64,000 nucleotides of DNA. Source: Dolomedes plantarius (Eukaryota; Arthropoda; Arachnida; Araneae; Dolomedidae). The notes under the pieces were generated by a model, which worked only from the letters and a program-made list of their open reading frames with translations, searched no databases and was not told the origin of the DNA. Of the stretch, positions 11,073-34,629 are shown piece after piece. The stretch spans positions 18,268,940-18,332,939 of the forward strand of contig OU015490.1 of NCBI GenBank assembly GCA_907164885.2. Direction: 5' to 3'. A program made the position numbers and the translations under genes. Within the stretch, counting starts at the first letter, position 1, and each line of letters starts with the position of its first letter.

Positions 11073-12879
11073 GGGTTGATTTATACAGGCACGTAAAGGG
11101 AACGTAACGGGAACGAGCCGAGCCCGGGCGCCGGATGCATATGTTTATACAGAGACGGGAGTAGAAAGTGGCGGGAACGTGTTTCATTAGTTGTGAAAGA
11201 TTTGTAACGTCATGGCGCGGTTTCATTTTTCAGTTAAAGATTTAGCCATTATTACACTTTTGTTAGAGGAGAGCCAGGGCCGTGCTTAGGGGTGGACAAA
11301 CTGGGTAACCGCCCAGGGCCACCATTTTTATTTCTCATAGCAACACTTCTCTAAATGTTACGGGTTTTTAAAGAAATCCCTCATTTTTCGCGGTTTCTAT
11401 AATTCAACTTATAAAAATATATAGTTTCGATTTTTTCTAAAGAATCGCAAAAAGAATCTTAATTGACAAACTACCCTTTTGGTTCGAAAAATTTCTCGGT
11501 TAAAAAAACGTGATTTATCTTCAATTCAGTTATAGTAAACCCTTGATTATCAATCCGTTTTTTCAATATCAGTTTCTACTATCTGTCAGTCACTACATAC
11601 AGTCATTTGAAGAATTATAAACCGTTTTGTCGGACTTTGTTCGTTTTCACGGAATAGTTGCAAACTGAGAAAAACGTGAACATATCCTTGTGAACGAATA
11701 CTAATACCATTTGGTCAAATGTTTGCTCTATTCAAAGCAAACAATAGACAAGACATTTCTCCAGGGAGTGTAAGACAAATAAGTAAATGCACTCCAAACA
11801 GGGCCGCCCAGAGACTTTACGGGGCCTGGGGCAAACTTCTGTTGGGGGCCCCAAGAAATCTGATTAATCGAATATTTTTTTTTTTTTTTGGGGGGGGGCC
11901 CTTTTTTTCAGGAGATTATTTTGAATTTTGAAGTACGGTACAAGTTTCAGAATTTTCTTTCGGAGGAAATCTAATAAATAATTTTTTTAAAAATTTTTGG
12001 GGCCCTTCCGGCAGTTGGGGGCCTGGGGAAAAGTGCCCCAGTTCCCTCCCCCTCTGGGCGGCCCTGGCTCCAAACCTGTTGGGAAGAAAGGGGTTTGAAG
12101 GCTGAAGGAGTGAGGTAAACAAAAAATGGCTTTTACTTGTTCTCTCTATCATTATAATGGATTTTATTTCCCACTTTTCCCACAAGAATTGAAAAATATT
12201 ACAAAGCAGGTACAATCAGAATGCTTTGAATCCGGATTGTACGCCTGTCCTCCTTGGCAGTTATTTCTAATGAAAATGATCTCTCATCATCTTTGGACTT
12301 TTCACTTTTAATATACAATTTTGCTGCTCGGAAAGCAAGAAAAATTGCTTTATAACCAACAAATCCATACATGTAAGTATTTGTTTTTAATAATTTACAC
12401 TTTCTAAATCGTGTAAATAATTTTTCCATTGTTTCATTATTCATACAAATTGATAAATTTTATATTTTAGTGAACCAATTGTAATTTCAAGTATAATTTT
12501 CTCCTATTGCCTTCCGAATTGTCATTTTGAACTTTGGATTTATGTATTTTGATGGGCCAAATCGTACAAAACCTCTCACCAGCTCAATGAGTTTTCATCA
12601 TCCATATTAAATATCAACATAAATAACAGTATGTAAATTATATCTTGAATAGCCACTTTTTACTTTCTTCCATGAACGAGAGACGTCCGAGCAGTGAACG
12701 ACTTCCTGCTTCGAATCGTTGGCGTCGATTCTCGGCCGGGAATCTGCCGAGAATCGGACGTGTCACGGCGCAGTCTAAACAGTTCCATTGAAAAACAGGG
12801 AGGAAATGATTACGACGACTCGTCGCGCGCTCGGCTCGTTCCCGTTACGTTCACTTCACGTCGCTATATAAATCGACCT
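11073..12879. mobile_element. PIF/Harbinger-like DNA element inserted in Jockey B ORF2
   Basis: The 1807-bp insert has TTA on both sides (11070-11072, 12880-12882). Ends GGGTTGATTTATACAGGCAC and the inverted AGGTCGATTTATATAGCGAC lead into a nearly perfect 20-bp inverted stretch (GAACGTAACGGGAACGAGCC). TTA duplication and end type suggest PIF/Harbinger. No complete transposase or Myb-like gene is recognised; short minus-strand frames at 12199-12444 and 11916-12215 were not identified. It holds a hAT-like MITE at 11799-12066. Another end-like phrase, CAGGGCCGTGCTTAGGGG (about 11277), has no partner. Confidence 0.75.
11799..12066. mobile_element. hAT-like MITE nested in the Harbinger-like element
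   Basis: Ends CAGGGCCGCCCAGAG and CTCTGGGCGGCCCTG are inverted copies. Flanking 8-mers ACTCCAAA (11791-11798) and GCTCCAAA (12067-12074) match at seven of eight positions. Inside, GGGGCCTGGGGCAAACTT and its inverted partner extend the terminal repeats around a poly-T/poly-G centre. 268 bp, CAG-starting ends and an 8-bp duplication fit hAT MITEs. Confidence 0.8.
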
Positions 12880-14229
12880 TTAGTGGTTTGTGGGTCCGAA
12901 ATATCATGATTGGGCTGGAATTGCAGGCTGAGACTATCAGCAATGAGCTCGGCCATTTGATCACTGGAAATGGCCATCATGTTGGGTCCTTTAAGGGACG
13001 GAATATAAATTTTAGACTTGCGAAGGCGGGCAGAAGCTTGTCAAATAGAGAGATCAGAGGTGGTAAGTGATTTAACATAGCCATTCCAACGGTCCCGGGA
13101 ATAAGATTTAATTTCCCTGCGAACAAGGGCTTGGAGTTTATTATAATGAGTTTTGGTACTGGGGTCACGGGTCCTTTGCCAAATTTTCCTAAAGTAATTT
13201 CGATCTCTTATCAAATACCTGATGCTTTGAGGAAGATTGTAAAAGTCGATTGTTTTCGTATATGGTTTTGAAGCTTCAGCATACGCTGTGAGGAGAAGAT
13301 CGCTAAGATTGCCGACTGCGTTATCTGCTTCCTCATTGGTTGACATCGGCCAATCAGGAATGCCCTTACATGAGAGGATGTGATGGAAATCTTCCCAGTT
13401 GGTACGGAGACGAATATTGGGACTTTGAGCGTATACGGAGACATCGAATTTAAGAATAACAGGTAAATGATCAGAAGCGAAGTCCTGGGAAACATTAATG
13501 TTATGGGGATAAGGGAAATTTCGAACAATGGCAAAGCCAATAGTAGAGGCAGGGCTAGAGCCTACGAAATGAGTGGGGGTATCCGGGGCGATCACCTGGG
13601 CAAGATTAGTGTCAGCCCATTTACGAATAAGGGTACCTCGATAGGTAAAGGATCTACAACCCCACGAATAATGATGAGCGTTAAAGTCACCAGCCATGAT
13701 AAAATTAGGGCTATTTTTGGTAAGGGAATTTAGGTCAGGGGAGAGAGGTTTTATAAAGCCATTAGGTTTGATGTAAATAGAAATAATACGAAGGCTGGGA
13801 ATATCAGGGAGTTTAAATTCAACAATAGTGGCTTCACAAGAAGTTAGGGGGGGGAGTAGGGATCCTGGAGTGGTCAATAGAGCTTTTGATATAGATAGCG
13901 GTGCCACCATGGGTGCGGCGAGAGGAACTACGAGGCCTGTCATCATGATAAAAGTCATAGTTCGCAATCTTGGGGGGGGGGGGGTTACCCTGGGAAAGGT
14001 GAGTCTCATTGACTAAGAACACGTCGAAATTGTTGTTAGTTAAGAACTGACGCAATGCGGAAATATGCGAACGGAGCCCGTTGGCATTGAAAAAGCCAAC
14101 AGTGAGAGAGTTCAAGTTTGAAGACGGGAAGGCGAAAAACAAGAAAAATGGTGGGCGAGCCCTAACAACTTGAAAGTGTAACAACACTTTCGTATAAAAT
14201 AAATATTCTGTCCATCGGATGATTCGCAT
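12880..14229 (-). pseudogene. Jockey B ORF2, endonuclease half and linker
   Basis: Frame 1 (14229-about 13850) gives VGFFNANGLRSHI, VNETHLSQG and GGTAIYIK. At a run of C residues (sense strand, plus positions about 13847-13853) the reading continues in another frame to 13041: IISIYIKPNG, AGDFNAHH and SDHLPVI, which are endonuclease motifs. The motif that reads S-I-I-D-F-A in element A is S-T-I-G-F-A here, so a likely catalytic Asp has become Gly (codon at 13536-13538). The linker then runs past DLSI (about 13045) to the Harbinger-like insert. Confidence 0.8.
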
Positions 14230-15921
14230 TCCGAAGGGCAGGTAAGACTTTTTTAAACGCCGCTAGCACGAGCCTTTTATCATAATTGGCTTCTAGAGAG
14301 ATTATATAATTTATAAAGTCGGTGTCCGGGGAACCATCCGAACTGGGGATCGACGATTTGGCAGGGGCCTGACGGGGGAGCTCCTGATTGCTGTTGGTAA
14401 CGGCTGCAGCGAAAGAAACATTGGGGTTAACCATTCTCTTTTCGAATGTAGTAGAGCTATTGGTAGAAGTGGCACCTCGACTAGTACTGGATTGGTTGTT
14501 GTTTGGGCGATTATTACGTGCTTTTTTCCCAGATTGGGGAAACTTAGGGCATTTACGATAATTGACAGGATGGGGTCCACCACAGTTTGCACATTTGCAA
14601 GGATCGTCGAGGGCCTTACGGCAAAGATCGGAATTCGTTTGATGTGTTTCACCGCACTTGACACACCTGGGCGCAAGTCGGCAGGCAGCGCTGGAATGGA
14701 AAAATCCATGGCAGTTGAAGCACTGGCTTGGGCCCTTCATGCCCTTGTAATGCTCAATGCTGATTTCAGTGCCAGCGTAATCAGTGAAATTGTAAATCAG
14801 TGATATTGTCAGCCCTAGCCACTTGGATATAGAAGAGTGGCATAGGGACCCGTCTAGATTTCGGGCCCTTAAACATTGGGGTAACTTTAATGTCTAAAAA
14901 TCCCTCAAGATGAAGTCATTTGGCAATTTGAACAGGGTCGGTGGAAGCCGGCAACCCCCGAATAACTACCTTGAAAGGTTTAACTTCGTCAAGAAGATAG
15001 GATTTATTTTGGATGTTGTTATTAGTTAAATATTTGGTTAAGCCACGAAATTCGCCGGCATCAGATACAGTTAGTCGAAGAAAACGGCCCTTCATAACTG
15101 AGTATAGCGAGGATACCACATTCTCACGAATTTGGTAAAGGTGTTTAAACCAGTTTTTGTCCGGAATAATAAAAACCGGAGAGGTTTTTTTGATTTTTGG
15201 AGCAGGCTCAGAATCGCCCGTATACATCACTCCAGTGTTAACTAAATCAGAATCAACATCCAGCGGGACATGATCATTGGTGCTAATATTTATGCTGGAA
15301 ACGCTAGGTTTCTTAGACTTTCTAAACGTATGCCTAGTTGGTACGTTTTGGAAGGGGATATTTTCCCCTCTAGCAGCTTTAGAATTTTCGGTCTGGTGAT
15401 TACCAGACCTTTTCATAGACGCGGTTGCTTTAGGAGCAGTCACAGAGTTAGACTCCGTTTGGGGGATAGGATTAGGGGGGAATCTCACAGTCAGGATTTG
15501 GTCGAGGAGGCTGGAAAGAGCATAAAGTTTGCCTTCGGCGGCTTTCATCTCACCAATGGCGTCCAAGTTCATGTCCTGAGGTGGTTTACGGCTGAAGAGC
15601 ACCCGCTGGAAACATATGGTATCCGCTTGCCATTCTGCCGAGATTCGATAACGTTGTAAAGATTCGGTGCTGAGGGAGGAGAGCTGAGTAGTGTCCAGAT
15701 CCAGTAATACTTCCAGTAATGCAGATAGATTCAGTTCCTTCAGGAGGAAGATCGATCCTTGCAGGAGTAGATGAGGTAGCAGCTCCGTCAATCAAGATCG
15801 GGTGCGGTGGAATAAGGCTAGCCAATCCATCTGGCGTAGTTTGGCTAGAACCGGCCCTTGCGTCCGGCATCTTAGAATCGGTCGAAGAACCATTCATGAT
15901 CAACTGACTCTCTGGCTCCAC
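14162..15921 (-). pseudogene. Jockey B ORF1: zinc-knuckle Gag-like protein, frameshifted
   Basis: Translation starts at the ATG ending at 15921 (MEPESQLIMNGSSTD) and must change frame between 15791 and 15586 to continue as TESLQRYRISAEWQ. The middle has an RRM-like segment (KPFKVVIRGLP near 14960) and a further break around 14760-14915. The last part holds three CCHC knuckles: CFNCHGFFHSSAAC, CVKCGETHQTNSDLC and CANCGGPHPVNYRKC. The tail SPDTDFINYIISLEANYDKR matches the scrap at 4004-4258. The ORF1 stop (14162) lies inside the start of the ORF2 frame. Confidence 0.8.
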
Positions 15922-15952
15922 TGTCTCGTACTTACTCGGAGAGAGTATTTCG

Positions 15953-16039
15953 CTTCGGGCTGAAGTGTGCGGCTCCGGTTTACAAGGGCCGGAGTCGGTC
16001 TTAGCTACTTACCACCTCACTTTTGACCGAGCACCCCCT
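15953..16039 (+). repeat. Short copy of a dispersed gene-like repeat
   Basis: The stretch from CTTCGGGCTGAAGTGTG to GACCGAGCACCCCC matches 48877-48975 in the same orientation with a small indel. It sits just outside the 5' end of Jockey B, so element B may have inserted next to or into a copy of this repeat. Confidence 0.55.
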
Positions 16040-16836
16040 TATATTAATTTAATGTAATTATGTACCTATTTTTATTACACTAAAACTTTCTTCCCGAGGT
16101 GTTACGAAGGTATTGCACTTTACACAGCGTTTAAACAAATGGTTTAACCATTCAAATGACAAAAAGTGTAGACTACAGCTTTGAGGCCTATTTTTCAAAA
16201 TTTGTAAGAAATTGCAAAATTGCTCTAATTTTTGAACAGATAAAGGTAAAACATTAAATAATGTATTCGTTTTGAAGGAAATTTAATGTTGTACAAGTTC
16301 ATTCGCAAGGTTTGTCTCTCAAATCGACGGTAAAGAATTCCAGAGGCAACAAACGTCTCCACCAATTTTCAAAACTTTCATATTTTTTTTAGCCATAAAA
16401 CCTCTTTTGACTGGGCTACTATGTTCGATTGTATGTACTACTCATGATTTTTGCTTGATTTACATGAATTTTTTTGAAAGTTTATCGTAAAAAGGGGGGG
16501 CAAAATTCATTTTTTCATAAATTAGCTATTTTCTCCGTCTCATTTCTCAGAAACTATTGAAGATACGAATAAACTTTACGAATGTTTTTTGTAGGAAATT
16601 TTGTCAGCTTTATTTTTTGTGCAAGACTTTTTTTGTAGGATTAATCGTTTTCTAGTTATAAGTGAAAAACCAAATAAACGGGAACTTCTTAGCCCCCCCC
16701 CCTTCCCCCTCTTGCTCCCTCCCCCTAGAACCGGGAACTTTTAGTATGTTTACCTCCTAACTAGTCCAAATAAAGTTCTGAAGTCAGTTATTCCGCCCTA
16801 TGACTTTCCACCTAGAATCAGACGTTGACTGGACTA
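16040..16836. other. Non-coding spacer, nothing recognised
   Basis: AT-rich, with G and C homopolymers (about 16493-16499, 16693-16703). No gene-like open frame, terminal repeat or RNA gene was found. Confidence 0.4.
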
Positions 16837-17485
16837 AAATGTCTGCTCACCACGTTTGGCGGGAGAGTGCAAAGGGGCGTGCTAGGAACTACGTAAAACT
16901 AATTCAAGTCTTTTACAAAAAGGAATCGCGGAATCTTTTAAAATTTATTTTCACTTTTAAATTACTATTTAAAAAGCTTTCGTACACTGAGCTCTTCACA
17001 TTTTAACATATATTTTTAACCCTGTACTGTTCATTTTAATATACGATACAGTTGAATTTAAGGCGAATACATTGTCCGACATTGGAAAAATAGACAAATT
17101 ATTATTTTTTTTCCGTTTTCACTAGCAATAAATATTTTGACCGCTCGTTTCGTTCACTCGGGATGCCGACCTTCATTACAAAGTTGCCATAGAGTGTATT
17201 TAAAAATTCAAAAATTTTATCGCCTAAAGCCTCCAAGTGTCTCCTCTGAATAATTCTAAGGGATATGAAATGCACCTATGAAGCACTATTCATCAATAAA
17301 TGAAACATTTAGCACGCGTTTTATATTTTTTAAGATGCATATAATTTTAAATCAAACGCAATGGATGAGAATTAAATAGAATGTACTATTCATTTTATGT
17401 AGTTAGCGAAATTCTATGTATAATTTTAGGTAAAATAATTTAATTTTATACGTCAAAATTTTATAATAATTGTTTAGTGTACGTT

Positions 17486-17690
17486 TCATAAGTTCGTGCA
17501 AAAGTAACGCAGGGGACGTTTATCTCGGAAAGTTTCGATTTGTCTCATGACGTGATCTCCCTCTAGGGCGATTCCTTCATTCAGACGATTTTTATGCATT
17601 CCTTCCAAATACGTTTTGGTCGCTTCCCGCCTCTTAGTGAGTGGACGGCCCTCCGAAACAGACTTGCACATACACACGTACACATACACA
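17486..17690 (-). pseudogene. mariner 3' end relic
   Basis: The phrase TAAGTTCGTGCAAAAGTAAC (about 17489-17510) resembles mariner ends of the Hsmar type. The minus-strand frame reads MHKNRLNEGIALEGDHV, like the C-terminal tail of mariner transposases, and the partner copy at 54800 gives WEECMKIVLNEGIALE. The rest of that element is not found. Confidence 0.4.
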
Positions 17691-17695
17691 GTCTA

Positions 17696-18887
17696 CCAAC
17701 ATGTATATGGACACCTGTGATAGAAAAGAAAAACGAAATTTATTCATATTCAATAGTTGGTAGAGTCTCCACGAGAGGCAATTTCAGCTTCAACACTCCC
17801 GGGCATGCTTTCCACAAGTACTTGTATGACGGCTGGTGGCATTTTCTTCCACTCGGTTTGGAGAAGACATGTAAGTTACTTCACTGATTTTGGACGGTTG
17901 TTACACCCCTTCATTCGGCGATCCAACTCGTCCCAGAGGTTCTCCATAGGGTCCAGGTCTGGGCTCTGGGCAGGCCAGTCCATTCGGTTAAACCCGTTGT
18001 CACCATACCAATCCATGGCGGAACTCGCAACATGGCAGCTGGCGTTATCGTCCTGGAAGTAACATGGGTCCAACGCGTAAAACTGCCACTACGTAGGAAG
18101 CACACTGCCATCCAAAATAATGCAGTAGGCATCGGCGTTTAGCTTATCATGAACTGGGACCAGGTACCCAGTCTATACCAAGAAAAACACCCCCACACCA
18201 TAATATTCCACCTCCGCCGAACATTTCTGTGGGCACAATGCATTCTGACAGGAGACGTTCTCCAGGTAGACGCCAGATCCAGACCCTGCCATCCGAACGG
18301 TAGAGGGTGAACCTTGATTCGTTGCTCCAGAGATCCCGGTTCAACTGATCTACTGTCCACTTCCGACGACCTTTGCACCACATTGACCGAGCAGCGCGGT
18401 TGTATTGTTTGATCAAAGGCGGCAGCACGACCATGAAAACCAATGGGCTTCCTTACGGATCGTATTCATCGAAAGAACACTCCCGGATGCCCGTTGAAAC
18501 TCCTGCTGTATGTGGGCCATCGGCTGGATGCAGTTCTTCTGAATTTCTCTGGACAGTACCCGTCGGTATCCCAGTTTCGTGGGTCTGCCGACTCGGGGCA
18601 CATTCCGACAGTCACCGCTCACCTTCCACTTCTGAATCACAGAGGCCCCTGTCGATTTTGGGTAATTCAGCTCACTAGATATGTCCATTAAGGATCGGCC
18701 ATTTCTGTGATACTCGACGATTTCACCTTTCTCGAAATCAAATAACACTGCACTTCTTGGCATCTTGGATGCGATTAATGCCAATGTTGTTTCCTATACA
18801 ATATTTAACGGTGGAGGGCGTGTTCGTATATCGTGTTCGTAGGACCGCAGATATCGTCATTTGCATTGATGTCCAAATACTTATTTG
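17696..18887 (-). mobile_element. Tc1 transposon relic, copy A'
   Basis: TA-flanked (17694-17695, 18888-18889), with ends CCAACATGTATATGGACA and inverted CAAATAAGTATTTGGACA. Minus-strand transposase pieces in order: helix-turn-helix region (18784-18413, FEKGEIVEYHRNGRSLMDIS, GRPTKLGYRRVLSREI), then WTVDQLNRDLWSNESRFTLY (first catalytic position reads N, where Tc1 has D), FQDDNASCHVA (second Asp) and WPAQSPDLDPMENLWDELDRR (third Glu), the DD34E pattern. Frames change at least twice, so it is dead. The homologous copy is at 55019-56166. Confidence 0.8.
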
Positions 18888-18890
18888 TAC

Positions 18891-18960
<70 letters not shown>
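18888..18960. repeat. (TA)n microsatellite at the Tc1 edge
   Basis: Pure TA repeats begin at the TA duplication of the preceding Tc1. They are followed by a TATG/CATA-rich palindrome to about 19005. Spurious YIYIYI frames here are not genes. Confidence 0.9.
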
Positions 18961-19146
18961 TCTCTATATATATGTGTATGTATGTATATACATACATACA
19001 TACATATGTGCACCTTGTTTTCGTGTTTCACGTGATATCAAACCGAGGGGACGAGTCTGGAAAATACGCAGGTGGTTGCGAAATATGTTGGTGTGAACCG
19101 AACGTACAGCGCCGTTTCCTTACCTCCTTTGCAGGCAATTCTAACC

Positions 19147-31199
<12,053 letters not shown>

Positions 31200-31761
31200 A
31201 TACTGGCACTTAAATTGCTTTGTATAAGAAATGTGTGGATTGAATTGCTGCTCTGAGTGGGATAAGGGCTTATATCGAGGGATCGTTGTATGATAGGTTT
31301 TGTATCCTCGACTCGTTGAAACCTGTTGCTCAATATTGAACCGGCCGTCTCGAAGCAATGTTAAGTTAATTGCAGTTCACATGAAAACGTGAAATTCTGT
31401 GTCTCTTTCTGTCTTCAATGGTTTAAAATTTTCGTCTTTTGTGCTATTGTATTTTATAAAGTGTTTCAAACACCGGTGAAACGTGCCAGTCCATTGGAAA
31501 GTTCCTCATTACCAAACGTAGTTCTGTTATTTTACAGTGCACTTTAAATGAAATTGTTTTGAAACCTGGATCGTGGAATGAAAACTGCAATACTAATTCA
31601 GCCGACTCATTTTGATTTGCAAGCCGAAAAATGTCTTGCAATTTTATTGAATTTGATATTGCATTTCAAAACTTTGTTTTTTGTGAAGATCTTTTGCCCT
31701 TTTAGACATTTTGACAATGATTCATCTCCTTTAAAAATACTTTGATTCTGTACTCTTAAGA

Positions 31762-31767
31762 AATAAA
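31762..31767 (+). promoter_or_regulatory. Likely polyadenylation signal of the MATH/BTB gene
   Basis: AATAAA lies 563 bp after the stop codon, followed by a T/G-rich stretch. It is the first clear signal downstream of exon 4, and a dispersed repeat starts about 35 bp later. Confidence 0.45.
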
Positions 31768-31799
31768 ATGATTTGTTTATGAATACAATCGGAATTTAT

Positions 31800-32020
31800 T
31801 ACATGTTTTTATTAACTCGCTTTCTTGTTTGTTTGTCCAGTACAAATCTTGCAATCGATTTTTAACTAACTTCCCGACTAGTTAGACATTCGAAACTTTT
31901 AGAATTGCTCAGAACACGATGACAATGCATTATTTTGATGCTTTTAGCCATTTTTAAGCAGGATTTAATTCATTTTTAATCAATTTTGCTTTGTAGAACG
32001 GTGGAGCCATCTATTTTTAT
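31800..32020. repeat. Dispersed repeat, copy 2 (partner 102-332)
   Basis: Same orientation and order of landmarks as copy 1: TTTTTATTAACTCGC, GTCCAGTACAAATCTTGCA, CTTCCCGACTAG, GAACACGATGACAATG and GAGCCATCTA. The interval 32021-32365 that follows is AT-rich with nothing recognised. Confidence 0.6.
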
Positions 32021-32365
32021 TGTGAAATGAAGAAGTATGTGCCTGTTATATCGGTAGATGTCAAAAATTAATTTTAGAAATTGTGTTCTTGTTTTTTTTT
32101 CAAATCATAAAAATCTATTTCTTCGTTAAAATTTCATTAAATTAATTGTTCTCTATGATGAGATTATCTTGTACACATCATTTTAACTCATAATGTTTGC
32201 ATTACATACATGAACACACGTACACACATGTAAGATTTCCGACATGAAATACCTAAAATGTTTGTTCTAATTTCCCCTCCCCGGAATTTATTCCAGACCA
32301 AGTCTATCTAAGCACATTTTTTTCTTTTTTAACTTGGTGTCCCCACGGAGGCCTAATGCTATAAT

Positions 32366-34131
32366 CTATTCTATAAACTATATCTTTAAACTATTCTTAA
32401 CAAATCTACATGAAATATTTTTAAAACATAGTAAAACTTTATTTTTAAGAAACCAATAATCAAAAAGTAACAAAAACTTTATCTCACAAAAATCATCGTA
32501 CACTTGTAAGAAATCTCTACATATTAGCAAATATTCTAATTTTTCGTTAAATTAATATTTAGTAGGACATCCTTTAGCATCCACAACAGCTATCAAACGT
32601 CTGGGAATAGATTGCAGTAGTTCTTTTGTAATTTCTGCATCAATGTTCATCCATTCTTCCATCATAATTGTTTTTAGTTCGCTTTTCGTGTGAATGTCGT
32701 GTTTTCGTACTCGAACCTCCAGTTCTCTCCAAATATGTTCTACTAGGTTTAAATCTGGCGATTGAGGTGGTGTTTTCAAAACTTGTGGACAATTACTGAG
32801 CCACCAAATGCGAACGTTGAGAGCCGTGTGCTTAGGATCGTTATCTTGATAAAAAAATAAAGTTGTTTCCAATACCCAAATTTTGGGCTGATAATTTTAA
32901 ATTGTCTCTTAAAATATTTATATAAACAGCATGATTCATTATGCCACATACCACAATCAATAAATACCACATTACCTAGTCCTGATGCTGACATGCACCC
33001 CCACACAAGGACAACTCCACCGCCATGCTTAGGGCCTGTTCACAAAGGAGTCCGTTGCGTTGCGTTAAGGAAAAGATGACGTTGAGACGAAAATAAACCA
33101 ATCATAGGCGTTAAAAATTTCATTGCTAGTTGTTTGGAGGCATATGATTGGTTTATTTTAGTCTCAACGTCATATTTTCCTTAACGCAACGCAACGGACT
33201 CCTATGTAACAGGCCCTTAACTGTTCCTAATAAGTTCTTGGGATTAAGTTCCTCATTTTTTCTTTTCCATACTATTTTACTTCCATCGGAACCAAAAATG
33301 TTAAACTTGCTTACATCGGCAAATAAGACATTATTCCAATAAGTTTGGGGCTTATTTATCATTGATAGTGCGAAGGAAAGCCTAAGCTTTCTGTTTTTCT
33401 TACTCACAAAAATTTTTCTACGGGCAAATCCAGCTGTTCTGAGAACTCGTCGAACAGTTTCAGGTGAAATTAAAGTAGAAAATGTTCCATTAAATTCTGC
33501 AGAAACTTTTACAGCACTCAAACGTGGATTTTTTACAAGTTTTTTATTTATAAATCTCTGATCACGTTTTGTTAACTTTGCCGGACGACCTTTACCTACG
33601 TTGTTTTCGATCCGATTTTCTTCTTTAAAGCATTTTATCACATACTGCACAGTAGGATGGGATAAATTAAGTAATTTAGCATAATTCCGAACTGATTTAC
33701 CACTACTATGATGAAAAGTAATCAATTTTCGAATGCTATTTTTTGTTTCTTTACGACTACGAACCATTTTTAAATAATAAATAGAATATTACGGTGTAGG
33801 CAAGCAAAAATTAAAGCCATACGATATTTTGAATTCTACCACAATTCAAAAATAAAAATTAACCGCCAGACGATAATTTTAGTTATGAATTTATTCGAAA
33901 ATATTTCAGTGTACGATGACTTTTGTGAGATAAAGTTTTTGTTACTTTTTCATTACTGGTTTCTTAAAAATAAAGTTTTACTATGTTTTCGAACTATTTC
34001 ATGTAGTTTTGTTAAGAATAGATTATAGATCTTATTATTAAATACCCATTATGAAATATTCATTTTAATTAATGGATAGACCCCTACTTCATTGAAAATC
34101 GTAAGTGTACGAACGCTTTTGGGAGCCACTG
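32366..34131 (-). mobile_element. Tc1 transposon with long inverted repeats, left tip missing
   Basis: The right end GGGAGCCACTG at 34121-34131 abuts TA. Sequence at 33900-34050 is the inverse of 32366-32510, so the inverted repeats are long. Minus-strand transposase starts at 33767 (MVRSRKETKNSIRKLITFHH) with helix-turn-helix text, GKGRPAKLTKRDQRF and VLFADVSKFNIFGSDG (first Asp kept, usual following E is V). It is split by a MITE and continues as GGGVVLVWGCMSASG, YQDNDPKHTA (second Asp) and SPDLNLVEHIWRELE (third Glu). A frame change near 32870 also breaks it. Confidence 0.8.
33032..33216. mobile_element. 185-bp palindromic PIF/Harbinger-like MITE inside the Tc1 transposase
   Basis: TTA flanks (33029-33031 and 33217-33219), ends GGGCCTGTTCAC and GTAACAGGCCC. 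Arms of about 70 bp are near-perfect inverses (for example GGAGTCCGTTGCGTTGCGTT with its partner). Taking one TTA and the MITE away makes the Tc1 frame continuous from LLGTVK to HGGGVVLVWG. Confidence 0.85.
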
Positions 34132-34629
34132 TATATATATATATATATATAAGGTATTAAAATGTTTATATAATGTAATGAAATGTATTCAAAATGCTCT
34201 TCAACGTGTAATGTTATTAAAGATATTGAAAAGTTAGTGCAAATACGATAGGTAAATACAATGAAAACAAAGCGTTTCTACAATGAGTGTTATAAGGTAA
34301 CATGAACGGGTAAGCATATACTATATAAAGTATCTCAAAAAAGAAGATATATAGTTTAACAAAATGCAAATACGAAATATAAATAAACTCATAAAGGTAA
34401 GGTAATTACAGTGGGCATAACAAATAAAATAAAAACCTGAACTGCTGATCTTGGAAATCAGGATTCTGGATTTGACATTACTACTATGCTTTTTAACTGA
34501 AAAGCATGAATGCCGTGCGAGCAATATACACCAATAAGAGCATGCAGGGCAATTTTTTGTGTAAATTGGTCCAAAATATTGAGTATAACAGTGAGCTTAC
34601 ATGCATTAAAAAGGGACTAGCAGTTTCAC

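Larger units (their letters stand above)
9655..15945 (-). mobile_element. Jockey-clade non-LTR retrotransposon B, split by an insertion
   Basis: Minus-strand order is ORF1 (15921-14162), endonuclease (14229-12880), then, after a 1.8-kb DNA element, reverse transcriptase (11072-9655). Without the insertion the element is about 4.5 kb and ORF2 reads through the junction in one frame. It differs clearly from element A in sequence. It ends at its ORF2 stop (9655-9657), with no 3' UTR before element A begins. Its 5' end lies between 15921 and a repeat starting at 15953. Confidence 0.85.

Noticed and set aside
11277..11335. CAGGGCCGTGCTTAGGGG as the left end of another hAT MITE
   Set aside because: No inverted partner or 8-bp duplication could be found.
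13467..14016. Plus-strand open frames over the Jockey B endonuclease
   Set aside because: Antisense shadows; the minus strand carries GDFNAHH and SDHLPVI.
16800..17006. 68-codon plus-strand frame
   Set aside because: Spans the duplication edge and is not conserved in the partner at 54154.
19131..19146. Splice acceptor CCTTTGCAG just before the exon 1 ATG
   Set aside because: The paralogue at 57.9 kb lacks the AG but keeps the ATG, so the ATG was preferred as start; an upstream exon is not excluded.
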